NCBI GenBank assembly: GCA_903827735.1
Contig: CAIKJM010000482.1
Location: 1 to 6,460, forward strand
Direction of reading: 5' to 3'
DNA length: 6,460 bases
Source: an uncultured Rhodanobacter sp.
Lineage (GTDB): Bacteria; Pseudomonadota; Gammaproteobacteria; Xanthomonadales; Rhodanobacteraceae
Part shown: piece by piece, positions 5,036 through 6,460 of the stretch
Position numbering within the stretch: position 1 is the stretch's first letter
Layout: each line of letters opens with the position of its first letter
Made by a program: the position numbers and the translations under genes
Notes under the pieces: generated by a model
Database searches by the model: none
Told to the model about the DNA's origin: nothing
Seen by the model: only the letters and a program-made list of their open reading frames with translations

Positions 5036-6460
5036 ATGAAACCAGGGTATCTAATTCTCAGTACGTCCATCGCTGCCGCGCTCTCAGGCGCCACCGCAGT
5101 CGCGCAACCGACTCTCGCTTCGAACACGTCGGAGGCCGCGCGCGTAACGCAAACGGTCGATAGCAACGTCGTTTCAACGATCCAAAAGAGTCATCTTCGG
5201 TTTGTCGACAGGAAAGCGCCTGCTGACACGTTAGCTGCGTCAACTCCAATGAACCATATGCAGCTGGTTCTAAAACGCAGCGCGGCCCGACAGGCGGCGC
5301 TCGATAGCCTGATCGCAGATCAGCATGATCCGAAGTCACCGCGTTTTCGTCAGTGGCTGACGCCGAAGCAGTTCGGTGATAACTACGGTGTGGCTGATAG
5401 CGACATTGCCGCCGTGAAGTCTTGGCTGGTCTCGCAGGGTTTCACGGTCAACAACGTCTATCCCAACAAAATGCAGATCGATTTCAGTGGCACTGCGGGC
5501 AAGGTTGGTCAGGCGTTTCATACGCAGGTGAATCATTACAAGCTCAAAGACGGTTCCACGCACGTCGCTAATGCGGGGGACATTACGATTCCGCGCGCTC
5601 TCAGCGCTGTAGTGACCGGTGTTTCCGGGTTGAATAGTTTCCACCCGATTGCCTTGCATAAATCCTCCAAGCTGGCGAAATGGGACACTGGCAAGAAAGG
5701 CTTCGTAAAAAGCGCTGTTAAAACGGGTAGCAAAGGTCAGGCAATCAACTTCCCGAACCCAAACAACCAGTCGGGAATTGTTAGGGGCCTAGTTCCGAAC
5801 GATATGGCGACCATCTACGGCGTGCGTACGATTCGCGCCAATGGTTTGACGGGCGCTGGTATTACCATCGCAGTGGTAGAAGCACAAAGCATGCAAGAGG
5901 GTGATTGGACGAACTTCGTTAGCACGTTCAATCTTGGCCAGTTCAATGGCACGTTTACTCAGGGCCAGCCAACCGGTCCTGCGACCTGTGACAACCCAGA
6001 TCCCGAAGGCACGGCGGACGACGGCGAGACCTTGCTCGACGCTGAATGGTCAACTGCAATAGCGCCCGGTGCCAGTATCGTAGTCGCCAGCTGTTCGGAC
6101 ACAGATCAAACCAATTTCTTCGGTGGCGTTTACGCCGCTGCAACGAACGTCATTAATGGCAGTACTTTGCCTAACGTGATCAGTGCTAGTTACGGATTTG
6201 GCGAACAGTTCACGGATTCCGCCAGCAAAACAATGATCGATGCAATGTGGGCTCAGGCCGACGCCGAGGGGATATCGGTATTCGTCTCAACGGGCGACTC
6301 TGGATCTAATCCTAGTTTCAACGGCAGCTTGATCAACGGCTACTACGGAAATACGGCGGTAGACGCGAACTCGTTTGCGACCTCGCCCAATGTGACCGGC
6401 GTAGGCGGCACTGATGTGGCTTTTCAGCTTCCTGATGGACGCACGATGCGTGTACAGATC
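5036..6460 (+). CDS. Secreted S53 family peptidase (sedolisin/kumamolisin type), 3' end beyond window
   Basis: There are 475 codons with no stop before the window ends. A signal peptide is visible (K2, hydrophobic 5-20, likely cut after AVA at 23), so the product is exported. Residues about 70-203 form the pro-kumamolisin activation domain, with the typical QHDPKSPRFRQWLTP (96-110), DIAAVKSWLVSQGF (123-136) and FSGTAGKVGQAFHT (150-163) stretches. A lysine-rich linker (209-233) leads to the catalytic domain from about 250. Glu331 and Asp335 (in DDGETLLDAEW) match the S53 Glu/Asp pair, and Asp421 in STGDSG, 90 residues after Glu331, matches the oxyanion Asp. The catalytic Ser (SGTS motif) should lie about 200 residues after Glu331, outside the window, so activity cannot be confirmed. 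Cys318 and Cys353 could form a disulfide. Such proteases self-activate at acidic pH. GC is lower in parts (29 of 60 at 5701-5760) than in the LPS genes. Confidence 0.92.
   Translation, partial: MKPGYLILSTSIAAALSGATAVAQPTLASNTSEAARVTQTVDSNVVSTIQKSHLRFVDRKAPADTLAASTPMNHMQLVLKRSAARQAALDSLIADQHDPKSPRFRQWLTPKQFGDNYGVADSDIAAVKSWLVSQGFTVNNVYPNKMQIDFSGTAGKVGQAFHTQVNHYKLKDGSTHVANAGDITIPRALSAVVTGVSGLNSFHPIALHKSSKLAKWDTGKKGFVKSAVKTGSKGQAINFPNPNNQSGIVRGLVPNDMATIYGVRTIRANGLTGAGITIAVVEAQSMQEGDWTNFVSTFNLGQFNGTFTQGQPTGPATCDNPDPEGTADDGETLLDAEWSTAIAPGASIVVASCSDTDQTNFFGGVYAAATNVINGSTLPNVISASYGFGEQFTDSASKTMIDAMWAQADAEGISVFVSTGDSGSNPSFNGSLINGYYGNTAVDANSFATSPNVTGVGGTDVAFQLPDGRTMRVQI

Noticed and set aside
1..6460. 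CRISPR arrays, tRNA or rRNA genes, phage or complete insertion sequences
   Set aside because: No regularly spaced repeats, no tRNA-like cloverleaf, no rRNA sequence and no transposase or integrase frame were found.

Overview
The window looks like chromosomal DNA of a high-GC gammaproteobacterium. The combination of a YceI protein, a CHCC zinc-finger protein, a compact LPS glycosyltransferase/ligase cluster and a sedolisin-type secreted protease suggests the Xanthomonadales, most likely Rhodanobacteraceae (Dyella/Rhodanobacter/Luteibacter-like). This placement is an inference from gene content and composition; no marker gene is present.

Layout, left to right. Bases 1-57 may hold the last codons of an unidentified upstream gene. 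Bases 126-722 encode a periplasmic YceI-family lipocalin-like protein, closed by a very clear intrinsic terminator at 752-780. A new unit follows: a 68-residue zinc-finger protein (861-1067), a GT-B fold family 4 glycosyltransferase (1122-2273), a polytopic O-antigen ligase/polymerase-family protein (2336-3628) and a family 2 glycosyltransferase of the WaaE/LgtF type (3618-4400). All lie on the plus strand. The first three are separated by about 50-60 bases and the last two overlap by 11 bases.

After this cluster comes a 635-base stretch (4401-5035) with no convincing gene and visibly lower GC. It contains small inverted and direct repeats, a GGGGACAG motif followed by an A/T run that resembles sequence seen near REP-associated tyrosine transposases, and two tiny tandem open frames of doubtful meaning. 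At 5036 a secreted S53 (sedolisin/kumamolisin-like) peptidase begins and runs off the right edge. Its signal peptide, activation prodomain, the Glu/Asp catalytic pair and the oxyanion Asp region are visible; the catalytic Ser lies beyond the window.

How the genes work together: the GT4, ligase-family and GT2 proteins form a plausible cell-surface glycan (LPS core/O-antigen) module. The two transferases would act at the cytoplasmic face and the ligase at the periplasmic face of the inner membrane. The zinc-finger protein is probably only a chromosomal companion. YceI and the S53 protease are separate transcription units. I found no convincing new biological system; the items worth a second look are the composition-shifted gap before the protease, a cysteine pair next to the ligase's presumed catalytic His, and the lysine-rich linker of the protease.
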